Below, one piece after another: positions 23,222 through 34,492 of a DNA stretch of 64,000 nucleotides. Location of the stretch: assembly GCA_015143295.1 (NCBI GenBank), contig CM026551.1, positions 49,030,034 through 49,094,033 on the forward strand, read 5' to 3'. The first letter of the stretch is position 1, and every line of letters starts with the position of its first letter. The notes under the pieces are model-generated. The model saw nothing but the letters and a program-made list of their open reading frames with translations. It did no database searches and had not been told where the DNA came from. The stretch comes from Tetracentron sinense. Its lineage: Eukaryota > Streptophyta > Magnoliopsida > Trochodendrales > Trochodendraceae. The position numbers and the translations under genes were made by a program.

Positions 23222-24388
23222 TGTCACAGTCAATTTTTTTATGTTGCGGAACAACCGTGCGGCGCCTCGATCATCCCATGATCTCGGCCAGCCTTACACC
23301 ATTACACTATCTGTCCATTGAACCGACCCAACGTCTCGTGCTATAATGCTACGACAAGGTACGACCTACTACCGAGTCTCATCCGCTAAGCTACTCTCAG
23401 CTGGCTTACGTATTACTTCATCATGTCGCACCCGACACTTGTCCAACACATAAGGTTCCCATGTCACCGAGGTTCCGTCTCGCGCATCTCTCATGATGCT
23501 AAGGTTCCCCGATCAAGCCGAATATCCAACACGACCCAATACTCTTGAATACGACTATCGGTCATCTCCCACGCATCGCGGATAACTTAGGAGCATCACT
23601 GCCCCGTTTACCGAGCATTGAGGGCATGACGCCCACGACACGATCCTCAGTCCTCTGACCGAGTATCCCAATCATACCTCGCATCCCTCCTAGACGACCA
23701 TGATGCATATTGCACACTAAAGGTCATACTAGGGTGAAACCTCTTGCCCGAAGACTCTTGCACAGTGTTAGGATATCTGTCTCTTTGTACCGTCCTTGGA
23801 TGCTCCAACAATTATCCAATGAGACTCCAAGATCCTCTTTAGGATCCTAGAGCCTGCCCCCAACTTCTTTAGGGTTGCTCATTAGGTGGCCCCAGATGTG
23901 CCACAAGGGAAAGTAGAGCTACGCTCTTCTCCTCAAGGTGGATGATAAACCTTTTACCCTTTACCAGAAGGAAACATACCATTGCTAGTGGAGTCATACT
24001 GGTCTTTTACGGAATAGTACATTGAATATCCATAAACCGTGTGTACCATTGAATTCGTATTAACTTTCTATTCAAATGAAGGTACTATCGGCCCTACTTC
24101 CAACATATTATGTGGGCCCCACAACACTTGCCCACATGTGTCCGACCAAGCACCAAACTCAAGCTTTACCTCATAACTCTTTGTGTGCACTTCACCAAAA
24201 CCATAGTACCTTGTACACAACATCAGGACACCTCTATGTCCTCTTACTTCGGTACCTCAACACTAAAGCACCAACCTTGCATCACACTATGCTATCGTTT
24301 GCGTAGTGCCTCACCTATCTCCTAGGCACTGCATTGACATCCTTTGCCCATGCTCAGGCTATCCCGGCCCAGTATCACGGTTATGACA
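23222..24388. mobile_element. Possible solo LTR remnant
   Basis: A block of clearly higher GC than its surroundings, opening TGTCACAG and closing TTATGACA, so the ends form the TGTCA/TGACA inverted repeat typical of LTRs. It has no coding domain. No matching 5-bp flanking duplication was seen. Fossil of unknown family. Confidence 0.35.
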
Positions 24389-25567
24389 GTACATGACAAC
24401 TTTTGACCATGACAATAGGGCAACGACTACCTCTAGTATCATCCAGCGGTTTAGATATGTTGCTCAAAAGATACGTGCGCTGAAAAATGACGCCATTTTT
24501 TGAATGTGGTCTTAGGGCTTAATTAGAATTTGCTAGAATCTTAACACATGAATGTATTTTGGAATTATGAACGTTAAATGTCAAGGTGGGACTTATTGGA
24601 GACTTTTGATAAAAATAGATTGATTAAATGATTTAGACCGTTGGATTAAATCCTAGTTTATGTATTAACTCCATTAAGGTTCATTAGACCTTATTTAAGC
24701 TATAAAAATTATGGATTTTTTCACATTTGATTGGACGGCCTAGACATCAAAAATATGTATCAAAATGCAAGGTCATTTATTATGCTACTACATATGCATT
24801 TAAATTAAAAGCTCCATTTGCGGAAAGCTACTTTTATACTCTGATAGATTAAGCACAAATCTTTTGGAGTGATGAGGACTCCATTTTGTGGTCTTGCCCA
24901 CACAACCAACGAAAATGATCTACGTCCCACATTTTCTCTAAAATCCTAATTGGGGTTGAAATTAGGAATTAAAAAATTTTTAGAGTTTTTAATTAAAATA
25001 TTAATCCGGTAAAAATCTTAAATAAGTATTTGAATTCTAATTGGATAATTCAAAATCCAACAGGTCTTGAATTGAATTCCAAATTTTTGAATTTTTAACC
25101 GAATCGGATTAGACATATCCAAATCCAATATCCAATTCGTTTATAGCCCTAGTCATTGCTATTCTTTAGCATGTTAGAAAAACAAATCTTTTTAAAAGAT
25201 GAAGTTACTACTAATGAAACTCGAGCAGTTGGGTGAACACGTGGTGACTACAACAAGGTATGTATGTAAGCCACTTGTCCTTCACCATTATTTTTTTCTC
25301 ACGTTAATTCCACCATTAATTATATTTTTTTTATATAATAAATTGGTGGGTTGATGAGTATGGAATACATGGTTCATCATATATTCTTTGATAACTCTTA
25401 CCTTTAGCATTCCCAACTGTTTATGATGATTTCAATTGATTTGAGCATCTCATTAGCAATGTATAATAGCAGTTTGTCTCTCAATTAAAATTATTGCAAA
25501 TGATCAAATGTATGAGTTGGTAAATGGTGTAAAATGTGAGATTTATAATTATTTGTGTACTCTATGT
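24389..25567. other. Unassigned DNA with an hAT-like fragment
   Basis: No gene. About 24960-25152 carries repeated GGAT/ATCC words (AATCGGATTAGACATATCC) and ends CGTTTATAGCCCTA, whose complement TAGGGCTATAAACG resembles the terminus of a common plant hAT-type non-autonomous family (see 63523-63971). Confidence 0.35.
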
Positions 25568-25582
25568 TGAAAATGCCTAATA

Positions 25583-25764
25583 TATATATTTTTTAATTTG
25601 GTTCAAGATATATGTTTAGGCCGCAACGCCGGTTAGGTGTTAGTATCTGTTCAGTTAGTGGGCGGGTGGAGAGTATATACAAACTCTCACCCTCTCGGGA
25701 TTGGAACCCGGTACCTCCCCCCAAAGCAGGGGATACACTATCACTGGGACAAAGCCCTGATGTG
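25583..25764 (-). mobile_element. tRNA-derived SINE, intact ends
   Basis: On the minus strand the copy begins near GGGCTTTGTCCCAGTGATAG (A-box-like) and has GGTTCCAATCC (B box, one base off GGTTCGAATCC) about 45 nt later: the internal RNA polymerase III promoter of a tRNA-derived SINE. The body runs 182 bp to an A/T-rich tail at 25583-25596. It is flanked by a perfect 15-bp target duplication TGAAAATGCCTAATA at 25568-25582 and 25765-25779, which fixes both ends and shows LINE-mediated insertion. Confidence 0.85.
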
Positions 25765-25824
25765 TGAAAATGCCTAATAACGAAATAGCTAAGTGGTAGT
25801 AGCATGAGAATCACTTTTCATTTA

Positions 25825-26215
25825 TTTTTGGCAAAATAATATTTCATTGAACTAAAACTTTGAGGCTACTAAGGGGGAGAACCTGGTCTTATGGAGGGAC
25901 TAGGATGAGAAGGAGAAGAAAAAAAAATGATAATCTGTGAATCCTCTTGTTGATCCACTGTATGGCTTCACGGCTGATACAATTGACCTTTACCTTCGTA
26001 CATTGATTCTTCAATCTTAAAATATCATCCAATATGATTGAAATCTCCCAGTGCCCTGTAATATTGATACCGATACCGTTTAAAACATCAGTTAATTCTT
26101 TTGAGTCGAATTCTAAAATATCTTATTCCATTGGTTTGAGACTAATGCTTAAATACCCAAACGAAGAGCCTCGACTTCGGCTATTCTGACTGATCCACCA
26201 ACTAAGGGAGTTTCG
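25825..26215 (-). mobile_element. LINE 3' end with RNase H-like domain
   Basis: Minus-strand translation gives an RNase H-like (RVT_3) fragment: AEVEALRLGI, EFDSKELTDVLNGI, then DDILRLKN and CISREAIQWINKR-like segments. Frame continuity is lost in places. The 3' UTR ends in AATGAAATATTATTTTGCC, a wording typical of plant L1 tails. 5' truncated; no target duplication assigned. Confidence 0.65.
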
Positions 26216-26238
26216 ACAAGCAAAAGGTATCTACAATA

Positions 26239-26516
26239 CTGAGATCTATTCACAGTCAATCATGATCGAAGTCAGGGACTTCAATCGCACCCAGACGTCA
26301 ACACGTGTCCCTGTTAACCCCTACTGACCATGGTTAAGACTCACTAACCCTTAGGGTTCAACCATCTAAAAACCAAGGTTAGATTGTTGAACCCTAAGGG
26401 CTAGTGAATCTTAACCACAGTTAATAAGGGTTAATAGGGACACGTGTTGACGTGTGAGTGCGGTTGAACTCTCCCCGAGTCCAATGGTGATTGGCTGTGA
26501 TTCTATCTCTACAAGG
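26239..26516. mobile_element. Foldback MITE, TTAACC family, near-complete
   Basis: Two arms of about 130 bp are reverse complements around a centre near 26365. Left arm: GAGATCTATTCACAGTCAATC ... GACGTCAACACGTGTCCC ... GGTTAAGACTCACTAACCC. Right arm is the complement with about 15-20% difference. CTACAA occurs at both flanks (26230-26235 and 26516-26521), a possible target duplication. Further half-copies follow: 26517-26607, and 29676-29770 beyond an inserted LTR element. Confidence 0.7.
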
Positions 26517-26607
26517 TTAAATTGATAAATCCTAAGAGTTAGTGAATTTTAACTATAGATCTCTATAAGGTTAGATTGTTGAATCCCAAGAGTTAATGAA
26601 TCTTAAC
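26517..26607. repeat. Partial MITE copies interrupted by LTR element
   Basis: Two partial repeats of the MITE inner half (AAGGTTAAATTGATAAATCC and AAGGTTAGATTGTTGAATCC) lie in tandem after 26516. The second stops at TTAAC where the LTR element begins and resumes at 29676. Confidence 0.65.
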
Positions 26608-27823
26608 TGTAAGGGATAAAATTCGTAAAAATGAGTAAAAAGAAGGGGTAAAATAGGAATTTCTCATTCTAGCAAATTCTAACAATTTAGCCGACATAAG
26701 CCCACTTGGGCTATCTGCTGGCTCACTTGAGTGTTGTCTGACAGGTGACCTCATTATGACTACACAAGTCATGATGACTCAAAATGCCTATAAATAAGCA
26801 AGAATCACCAGAAAAAAAAAAAAGGATGGTGCGGAAAGCAAGAGAGGAAATAAATGGCAGAAGAAGAAGAGGAAGAAGGAGATCTGAGAAGCTTGAGTCA
26901 TTCACACCCCTACCCCGAAGGGATATGCAGGCGGCCACTCACCTGATTCTCTCATCTTCCTTTGGTGTTATCCAGCTACTTGATGCTCTTTATGGCTTCA
27001 CAATCTATTATGGTCACCGGATTCTCTCAAATAGGTCATGAATAGTGCCGAATTCGTTGTCGCGTTGTGCTGTGAATAGTGCCGAATACGTTGTCGCGTT
27101 GTGCTGTGAATAGTGCCAAATCCGTTGTCACGTTGTGCTGTGAATAGTGCCGAATCCGTTGTCACGTTGTCCGATGTGAATAGTGCCCAAGCTCATTGTC
27201 CGTTGTGAGATGCACAACGTACTCGTTGTGAGATGCACAACGTTCCCGTTGTCTGATGCACAACGTATACATTGTTAGAGCTACGTTGTCTGTGCTTTAT
27301 CCGAGCTACGTTGTCAGAGCTACGTTGTCTGTGCCTTATCCGAGCTACGTTGTCTGTGCTTTATCCGAGCTACGATGTTTGTGCCTTATCCGAGCTACGT
27401 TGTCAGAGCTACGTTGTTTGTGCCTTATCCGAGCGCCTTATCCGAGCTACGTTGTCAGAGCTACGTTGTCTGTGCTTTATCCAAGCTACGTTGTCTGTGC
27501 CTTGTCCGAGCTACGTTGTCTGTGCCTTGTCCGAGCTGTGTTGTCTGAGTCATATTCTTTGTGCCTCCTGAGCTACAATCTCCAGAGCATAACACCAGAG
27601 CTCGTCCTCAAGTGCATATACCCAGTGACCTCACGATAAGTATCTTTATACTATTATGTTCATATGTTCATGTGCTTTTGTCTTATACTGACTTTATCAT
27701 CGGAGCTTATTTCAGGGTGCACACCCGCCCCCTCAGATTCATTCACAGGTGGAGTTTTGCTAACATTCCTCTACCAACTAAGCAACTATAGATGTGTGGC
27801 GTGTATGAGATTTTTCCCTTTCA
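26608..27823 (+). repeat. Left LTR of compact element
   Basis: Contains a GTGAATAGTGCC...GTTGTCACGTTGTGCT repeat of about 34 bp (27047-27180) and a GAGCTACGTTGTCTGTGCCTTATCC minisatellite (about 27280-27550). Apparent open frames here (repeating ELRCLCLIRATLS) are only translations of the minisatellite. A TATA-like CCTATAAATAAG lies at 26789-26800. Confidence 0.85.
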
Positions 27824-28517
27824 AAATGGCGCCGTCTGTGGAAACAATTGGGAATGAGGCAAAGGGACTTAGACAATCACAAATGACGAGCATCTTCTAC
27901 CTCTGAATGATGCTTACACTACATGACAACAATCAAGAGGTAGTTATCGAGTGCATTCTCAAGTGCTTTATCAATTGAACTGTTCAGTGCATACTCTAGT
28001 GCATTTTCAATATCAAGTGAATTCTCAATTGAATTATCAGCCTATCAGTAAATGATCGATGAACTATCTAATGAAATGTGTCATAAATGCAATGTCAAAT
28101 GACTTATCATCTGAGTAGGGTACTCACCACGGGACACATGTGGCTTATCTAATGAATTGTCATCTGAGCAAATCTAGTGGCTTATACTAATGAAATGTCA
28201 TCTGAACGTGGTGTCCCATCACGAGACCTATCATATGAAATGTCAGTTGTCTGATTACATTTATGATGTGTTATGTTATGCGCTTCCGTACTCCTTTACA
28301 GTCATCTCATAATGTGTCTGTGTCTTACAATCGTAGAAGTAAAAAGATTATTCTTTTTTGAAGTGTTACTGATCTATGTTCATTTTTGTGCTCTACGTAC
28401 TTGGGAGCAAGTTACTTGTTTGTTTGTGCAGCTTGTAGGTTATCGTCTTTGAGAATTTTACCTATTATGTATTCTCGGCACCTCGAACGGAGTCCAAGGC
28501 ACCGAGAAGGGGCTAAG

Positions 28518-29675
28518 TGTAAGGGATAAAATTCGTAAAAATGAGTAAAAAGAAAAGGTAAAATAGGAATTTCTCACTCTAGCAAATTCTAACAATTTAG
28601 CCGACATAAGCCCACTTGGGCTATGTGCTGGCTCACTTGAGTGTTGTCTGACAGGTGACCTCATTATGACTACACAAGTCATGATGACTCAAAATGCCTA
28701 TAAATAAGCAAGAATCACCAGAAAGAAAAAAAGGATGGTGCGGAAGGCAAGAGAGGAAATAAAGGGCAGAAGAAGAAGAGGAAGAAGGAGATCTGAGAAG
28801 CTTGAGTCATTCACACCCCTACCCCGAAGGGATATGCAGGCGGCCACTCACCTGATTCTGTCATCTTCCTTTGGTGTTATCCAACTACTTGATGCTCTTT
28901 ATGGCTTCACAATCTATTATGGTCACCGGATTCTCTCAAATAGGTCATGAATAGTGCCGAATTCGTTGTCGCGTTGTGCTGTGAATAGTGCCGAATACGT
29001 TGTCACGTTGTGCTGTGAATAGTGTCAAATTCGTTGTCACGTTGTGCTGTGAATAGTGCCGAATCCGTTGTCGCGTTGTCCGATGTGAATAGTGCCCAAG
29101 CTCGTTGTCCGTTGTGAGATGCATAACGTACCCGTTGTCTAATGCACAACGTATACGTTGTCTAATGCACAACGTATACGTTGTCAAAGCTACGTTGTCT
29201 GTGCTTTATCCGAGCTACGTTGTCAGAGCTACATTGTCTGTGCCTTATCCGAGCTACGTTGTTTGTGCCTTATCCGAGTTACGTTGTCAGAGCTACGTTG
29301 TCTGTGCCTGTGCCTTATCCGAGCTACGTTGTCTGTGCCTTGTCCGAGCTACGTTGTCAGAGCTACGTTGTCTGTGCCTTGTCCGAGCTATGTTGTCAGA
29401 GCCATATTCTTTGTGCTTCCTGAGCTACAATCTCCAGAGCATAACACCAGAGCTCGTCCTCAAGTGCATATACCCAGCGACCTCACGATAAGTATTTTTA
29501 TACTATTATGTTCATATGTTCATGTGCTTGTGCCTTATACTGACTTTATCATCGGAGCTTATTTCAGGGTGCACACCCGTCCCCTCAGATTCATTCACAG
29601 GTGGAGTTTTGCTAACATTCCTCTACCAACTAAGCAACTATAGATGTGTGGCGTGTACGAGATTTTTCCCTTTCA
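28518..29675 (+). repeat. Right LTR of compact element
   Basis: Same order of parts as the left LTR, but with different copy numbers of both internal tandem repeats (34-bp units about 28957-29095; 24-bp units about 29187-29405), which accounts for most of the 58-bp length difference. Confidence 0.85.
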
Positions 29676-29770
29676 TTAACCATAGTTAATAGGGGTAATA
29701 AGGACACATGTTGACGTGTAGGTGCGATTGAACTCTCCCCAAGTCCAATCGTGGTTGGCTGTGATTCCAT
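29676..29770. repeat. Remainder of the interrupted MITE copy
   Basis: TTAACCATAGTTAATAGGGG ... ACACATGTTGACGTGTAGG ... GTGGTTGGCTGTGATTCCATC continues the MITE arm broken at 26607 and matches the right arm at 26400-26516. Confidence 0.7.
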
Positions 29771-29879
29771 CTACAGTATAATTCAATGTATCGGGTATAT
29801 ATTCTCTCAATAGGAATTTTTTATTATTATTATTTTACTTGAGGGTATCATTTACCTATGATTAGATTAATGGTTAGTG

Positions 29880-29993
29880 GTCATGGGAGTGAAGCTTTTG
29901 CGACTCGTCACCCAGGGATATTGGATCCCGACCTGCCTCAACAGAGAGGCCACACCGTACCACTGGCCAAGAGAACTGGTGCTATGCTTTAAA
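29880..29993 (-). mobile_element. SINE-like tRNA-derived fragment
   Basis: Minus strand: TTGGCCAGTGGTACGGTG fits an A box (TGGCNNAGTGG), followed about 35 nt later by GGGATCCAATATCC as a weak B box. No target duplication found. A second family from the SINE at 25583. Confidence 0.5.
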
Positions 29994-30113
29994 GCATTTT
30001 TAGTGGCTAAATTGATATTTTTATGCTTTCTGCCTACATTTACAGGTCAATGAGCTTGTCCTTATGGGTACTAACTATTTTCACCTTTTCTATGTATATT
30101 TAATCTATTCTTT

Positions 30114-30114
<1 letters not shown>

Positions 30115-30154
<40 letters not shown>
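30115..30154. repeat. (TA)n microsatellite
   Basis: About 20 uninterrupted TA units. Confidence 0.95.
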
Positions 30155-30157
<3 letters not shown>

Positions 30158-30445
30158 TGATGTGCTTAGCTACTATGATATCTTTAGACATGTTTAACTC
30201 ATATGTTGGTCATGTTTAATTTCATTTCATTATTAAGTTGACTAGATATATAATTTGACCCTTTTATATTAGATCCCACTTTTAGTCAACCATTACCTAA
30301 GAAACCAGTCGTTGGGTGCCAACACCCGGTTAGGTTTTCTATGTCTTACATGTCTAAGGAGACTTGGAATCCTCTTAATTTATAACCAGACTCCAAAGAG
30401 TCCCATTACAAAACAAAAGGTTTTTTCAAGTGTTCTTTTAAGAGA

Positions 30446-30648
30446 TTAACTATCAACATAAGCTCCGGTTGATTGATCAACCGGAGCAAACCAAAAAAAT
30501 TGCCTTGGGGCAATGTTAGTTTGGTAATTATAAATATAAAGGAGGGTGTATTTTAACACTGTCATTTTTTTATAAATAACCATTTCCCAGGTATTTTTTA
30601 GGTTGCTCCGTTTGACTATTCAACCGAAGCTCCTGCTGATAGTTATTT
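30446..30648. mobile_element. Foldback MITE with palindromic arms
   Basis: Left end AACTATCAACATAAGCTCCGG matches the complement of the right end (GAAGCTCCTGCTGATAGTTA) over about 46 bp. The left arm itself contains a near-perfect hairpin (GCTCCGGTTGAT / ATCAACCGGAGC). No coding capacity. Confidence 0.55.
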
Positions 30649-31913
30649 TCTTTTTTTTAACTCTAGTTAACAATTTTAAATTTGGGACCATTACTTTGGA
30701 ATGAAGTGAAAGGAGAAGCAACTCACTTAAGTAGTTCAAAGCACAGGGAAAGTATACCGATTAGTCCACCTTGGAAAGACAGAAAGGGAGAGTTGGAGAG
30801 GTGTTTGTCCTTCATTTAAGATATTTACTAAGGAAATCCCAACTCTCGGTCAAAGGGGAGCCGCACATTATGCGAAAACAGTTATAACGCTCAACAAACT
30901 GATACAAAATGAACAATGAAACTTACCAAGACCATACACCTAGTCCAAAAAACAAAAGACTTTACTTAGACATGTAAGGCTTAGGGGATAGGCTTTAGAC
31001 AATGGGACATGGGAGGAGAAATAGATAGCAATATTCAAATGCTTTCAATGCTTCATATACCGAATTGAATACGTGGTCAATTCGTAAATGAATGTTTATA
31101 TCTATCTTTACTTACTATTTTTCTCCTAAACTTTTCTCACAATTACAACATTTTTTACATTAAAAATCTCTCAAGGCTCCTTCTTACTCCTCCTTACTTA
31201 TTAGGTTAAACAAGATAAGGAGGCAATTAGGGGTGGCAATCCGGCGGGTTCGGGCTTCAAAACCTATGTAAATGCATACAGCAAACTTATTAAAAAATGG
31301 CTAAATTTGAAGCCCATACCTAACCCATTTTCACCTTTAGAGGCAACAATGAAAGTAACCACACATCACTACATCAGGGAATTTGGAATTTACCGGGGAA
31401 AAAAATCTGAACGTGAGGCTAGCATTTCTCTCTACAATAATGATGGATCCAATAGAGATGGTATTAGGAGGGAGGGATATTATGTGGCCATGTACAGAAC
31501 ACGTTGATCATGTTTTCCAATTCATTGCTGCAACCTCCGCCATGTTTTCGTTAGATTTTAAATCGGGATCTAGCCCTTGACAGTACGTACTGTCACTTTC
31601 CTATATTAATAGTCGTAGAGCTGTCGTTCCAGTTTTGCTAACATGTGATTACCTAATAGTATTCTAAATTGTACCGGTGTCCCAATCCCACTGACCTCGA
31701 CCTGAGCAATGCTACATCCGGCCATCCACTCTTCGGTTGTTTTTCTTTATTCCAAACAAAAAAATCAAAACAAAAACAAAAGTGATGGAACTTACAAAAC
31801 GTGTAATATAATTTTGTTTTCTTGGATAAAAATAAGGAGAGTAGATGGACTAAAACTCGACATAGCATTGCTTGACCTCACAAATCATAGTGTTTTAATT
31901 GCATATAGTAGAC
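30649..31913. other. Unassigned intergenic DNA
   Basis: No gene recognised. TTAGGGGTGGCAATCCGGCGG at about 31226 resembles the end of a common plant hAT-type repeat, but a partner end was not found. Confidence 0.35.
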
Positions 31914-32134
31914 GAGTCAGTTTATGGTACTCCCATATATACTCCCAAATATACTTCCTACTCTTAACCATTTATAACCAATCACTCAGAGTTAAGATTT
32001 GAGTTGGGTTATTATATCTTTTCTAATGTCACACCAGTATAACTCCTAACTATTTAATACTTGAGATAAACAATTAAAATTTGGGAATATATATGAGAGT
32101 ATACTTTGGGAGTATCCCTAAATTCGACTAATTC
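31914..32134. mobile_element. MULE-type MITE, copy A
   Basis: Ends GAGTCAGTTTATGGTACTCCC and GGGAGTATCCCTAAATTCG...; interior has ACTCCCATATATACTCCCAA, TTATAACCAATCACT and TAACTCCTAACTATTTAA, collinear with copies at 40925 and 45041. Same orientation as the 45041 copy. No clear flanking duplication, so older or decayed. Confidence 0.65.
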
Positions 32135-32216
32135 TTCCTGGACACCTTTTTTCGTTTCTTATCTCAATATAAAACGCAGAAAATACTTAAAGGACCTGGG
32201 CTTTCTAGTATGTAAC

Positions 32217-32400
32217 GAAATGACCGGTGGTCCACACCCCACTTTTAAACAAACACCAATTATGGTTGAAATTCATTCACATGTAGGAATAAGCAATCAA
32301 ACCTTGGTTTTAGAAAGAATAAAAAAATCAAAATCTTAACTTTAATTTTCTTAGATTTAACTAAGGTTAAATAAGTATTAATAGGGACACTAGAACACCA
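32217..32400. repeat. Dispersed repeat, TTAACC family (pair with 33706-33893)
   Basis: GGTCCACACCCCACTTTTA ... ATTATGGTTGAAATTCATTCAC ... AATCAAAATCTTAACTTTAA ... AGGGACAC matches 33706-33893 over about 180 bp. Confidence 0.6.
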
Positions 32401-32539
32401 GGTAAGATAAGTAGTGGACCCATGGGTACCCGCTGATACTACCCACAAGCAATTATCATCAAATCTCAAAATCAGCAACATCAAGACACGTGCCATTTTT
32501 TTCGATAGACAATCAACAAAAGAAATATCATTGGTAATA

Positions 32540-32770
32540 TTATAATGACAGTGATTAGCTCACCACACATTTTCACACATCCCTTTTAATACCCTTTAAC
32601 TAGGTTAACCCTTTTAATACCCTTTAACTAGGTTAAGTTTTACAAAAATATTAAGGTTAATACTTTTTTGTTTAATCCAAAGAATGAGTGAATTTTAACC
32701 ATAGTTGATAAGAGTGTTAAAAAGGTGAGCATGAACTAGTGAATGCCACACATTCCATTACATATTGGAA
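32540..32770. repeat. Decayed inverted-repeat element with 28-bp tandem duplication
   Basis: CCCTTTTAATACCCTTTAACTAGGTTAA occurs twice in tandem (32581-32636). The left part pairs loosely with GTGAATTTTAACCATAGTTGATAAGAGTGTTAAAAAGGTGAGC on the right, as in the other TTAACC foldback elements. Confidence 0.4.
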
Positions 32771-33459
32771 TGGGGTAGTAAGTTAAACATTTCCCCTATT
32801 ACAATATCTACTTTCTAAGAAAACAAAAAATCATACCAATGTGCAGATTGCATACAAGTAGTGTGTGAGTTGTGTGTTATACCTTAAAGAAAACACTAAC
32901 GCATACAAGCACACCGACTTTCAATGGGAAGTTACCAACATATAAATGGGGCACACCTGCCCATTGGTGCTAGTGTTCACTTGGATGATTTGAGATTGAT
33001 TATGAATTAGTGTGATAATTGAAAAGTCTATAATTTGGTCTAATTAGAATAGATACTAACCTTATTAAACGGGATTACGATTTAAGTGTATGTACGATAC
33101 CAAAAAAAAAAATTATTAATGGGACAGTGTAAGTAATTTTTTCATTAAGAAATCCTTGCTTCTCTTAATTCAAAATTATCACCGCATTATCAACCATGTT
33201 GTTAAGATTTAATTACTCTACTATTAGAGCCCTATCGTTATTGACTACCAAAAGAATGAAACTTTTCTAAGGTGAAACTTATAAACACAAAAATACGTGC
33301 ATATAGATGCATGCTGGACAATATGTAGACAAGATTAGCTTTGATTTACACACCTACATTAAAAATATTATTAAATGGCAACAGTTTTTGGAGAATCATA
33401 ATATTTTTATGAGTCCTGAGAATCGGGCCCAGGGTCCGCTTCTAAGCTGACCCAAGTGT
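32771..33459. other. Unassigned intergenic DNA
   Basis: AT-rich, no gene, RNA or element end recognised. Confidence 0.3.
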
Positions 33460-33600
33460 CCCGTATCATTTTTAATCTCTATTTATTCATGGTTAAGCTT
33501 CACTAAATTAAAATAAGTACTTTTGTTTTAGATATTTTCTAAGATCATGATTAACCACAGTTGATGAATGATAAAAAAGGGGCTTGGAACAATGAGGTCC
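33460..33600. repeat. Decayed TTAACC-type foldback repeat
   Basis: TTCATGGTTAAGCTTCACTAA pairs with GATTAACCACAGTTGATGAA; flanks AAGTGTCCC and GGGGCTTGG are only loosely complementary. Confidence 0.35.
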
Positions 33601-33705
33601 ATTTCCCTATTTTTATTTTTTTAAGTTCATATTTGCTACCAATCAAAAAATGACAATTAAACAAAGGAAATTACTTAACATACCCATAGTTTCTATTTTG
33701 TAACG

Positions 33706-33893
33706 GAATGGCGGTCCTCATTGGTCCACACCCCAATTTTATAAATTCATCAATTATGGTTAAGATTCACTCACCCTTAGGGTTAAGCAATCCAACCTTG
33801 TTTTTTTCTTAAAAATTAAAATCAAAATCTTAACTTTAATTTAGTTAAGCTTAACCAAGGTTAAAGTTAGCGTTAAAAGGGACACGAGGACAC
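33706..33893. repeat. Dispersed repeat, TTAACC family (pair with 32217-32400)
   Basis: Contains TTATGGTTAAGATTCACTCA, CCCTTAGGGTTAAGCAATCC and TTAACCAAGGTTAAAG, the shared words of the local MITE family, and aligns with the copy 1.5 kb upstream. Confidence 0.6.
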
Positions 33894-34492
33894 GGGTAAA
33901 GATAGGAAGCTGTCACTAAGGGCCGCTAATTACTGCTCTTAAACAAATGGTTGCGTCGACCAAACACATTGGTCAATGTATCTTGACAGCGGGATCTAAT
34001 ATATCCCTTTAGCTAGGATGGTAAGAGAAGATTCTCGGTTGGATTCAATTTAAGAAAGAATATTCTCAATAGATCTGTAGTGACTGAGATTAACTCACCA
34101 CTCTCATCATTAACACTGACAAATAATCAAATCTATGATATCAATACCACATAATTGGCTGCTAAAAAAGATAATAAAATGGATAAAGTTTATGAGACCA
34201 CAAATTCGTAGGATTAACCGATAAATTACCTTAGAACATGTTAAATTAGGGCACACAAACATTTTAGATTTTGAAATTACATGCATCATATAATTTTATA
34301 TGTTGTTGCAGTTAGCCTTAGGATGCCTTAGGACCATGTCGGACAGTATGATCTTAGAAATCAATTTTTTTTTCCAAATTTTCACTATGTGTGCAACACT
34401 TATCATTTTTACCTTTCAACTAATTAAGAAAGCAAAATTTTCAAGAGAAAATTTATGATTTATACCCCGTTGTGACGGTAAAAGATAAAAGT
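33894..34492. other. Unassigned intergenic DNA
   Basis: AT-rich, nothing recognised. Confidence 0.3.

Larger units (their letters stand above)
26608..29675 (+). mobile_element. Compact non-autonomous LTR element (TRIM/LARD-like) with minisatellite-bearing LTRs
   Basis: Two LTRs (26608-27823, 1216 bp; 28518-29675, 1158 bp) start TGTAAGGGATAAAATTC and end CCCTTTCA. The internal part is only 694 bp and has no coding domain. A primer-binding-site-like TGGCGCCGTCTGTGG follows the left LTR (27827-27841), and a purine-rich GAAGGGGCTAAG precedes the right LTR. A perfect 5-bp target duplication TTAAC flanks the whole (26603-26607 and 29676-29680). It is structurally whole but codes for nothing, so it must have moved with borrowed proteins. 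Inserted into an older MITE copy. Confidence 0.88.

Noticed and set aside
25640-25764. Functional tRNA gene
   Set aside because: A and B boxes are present but there is no cloverleaf with an acceptor stem, and a LINE-type 15-bp duplication encloses a longer body, so it is a SINE.
27256-27639. Long open frames with a repeating ELRCLCLIRATLS-type peptide (also 29105-29643)
   Set aside because: They are translations of the 24-bp minisatellite inside the LTRs; several frames are open at once and none has a gene context.
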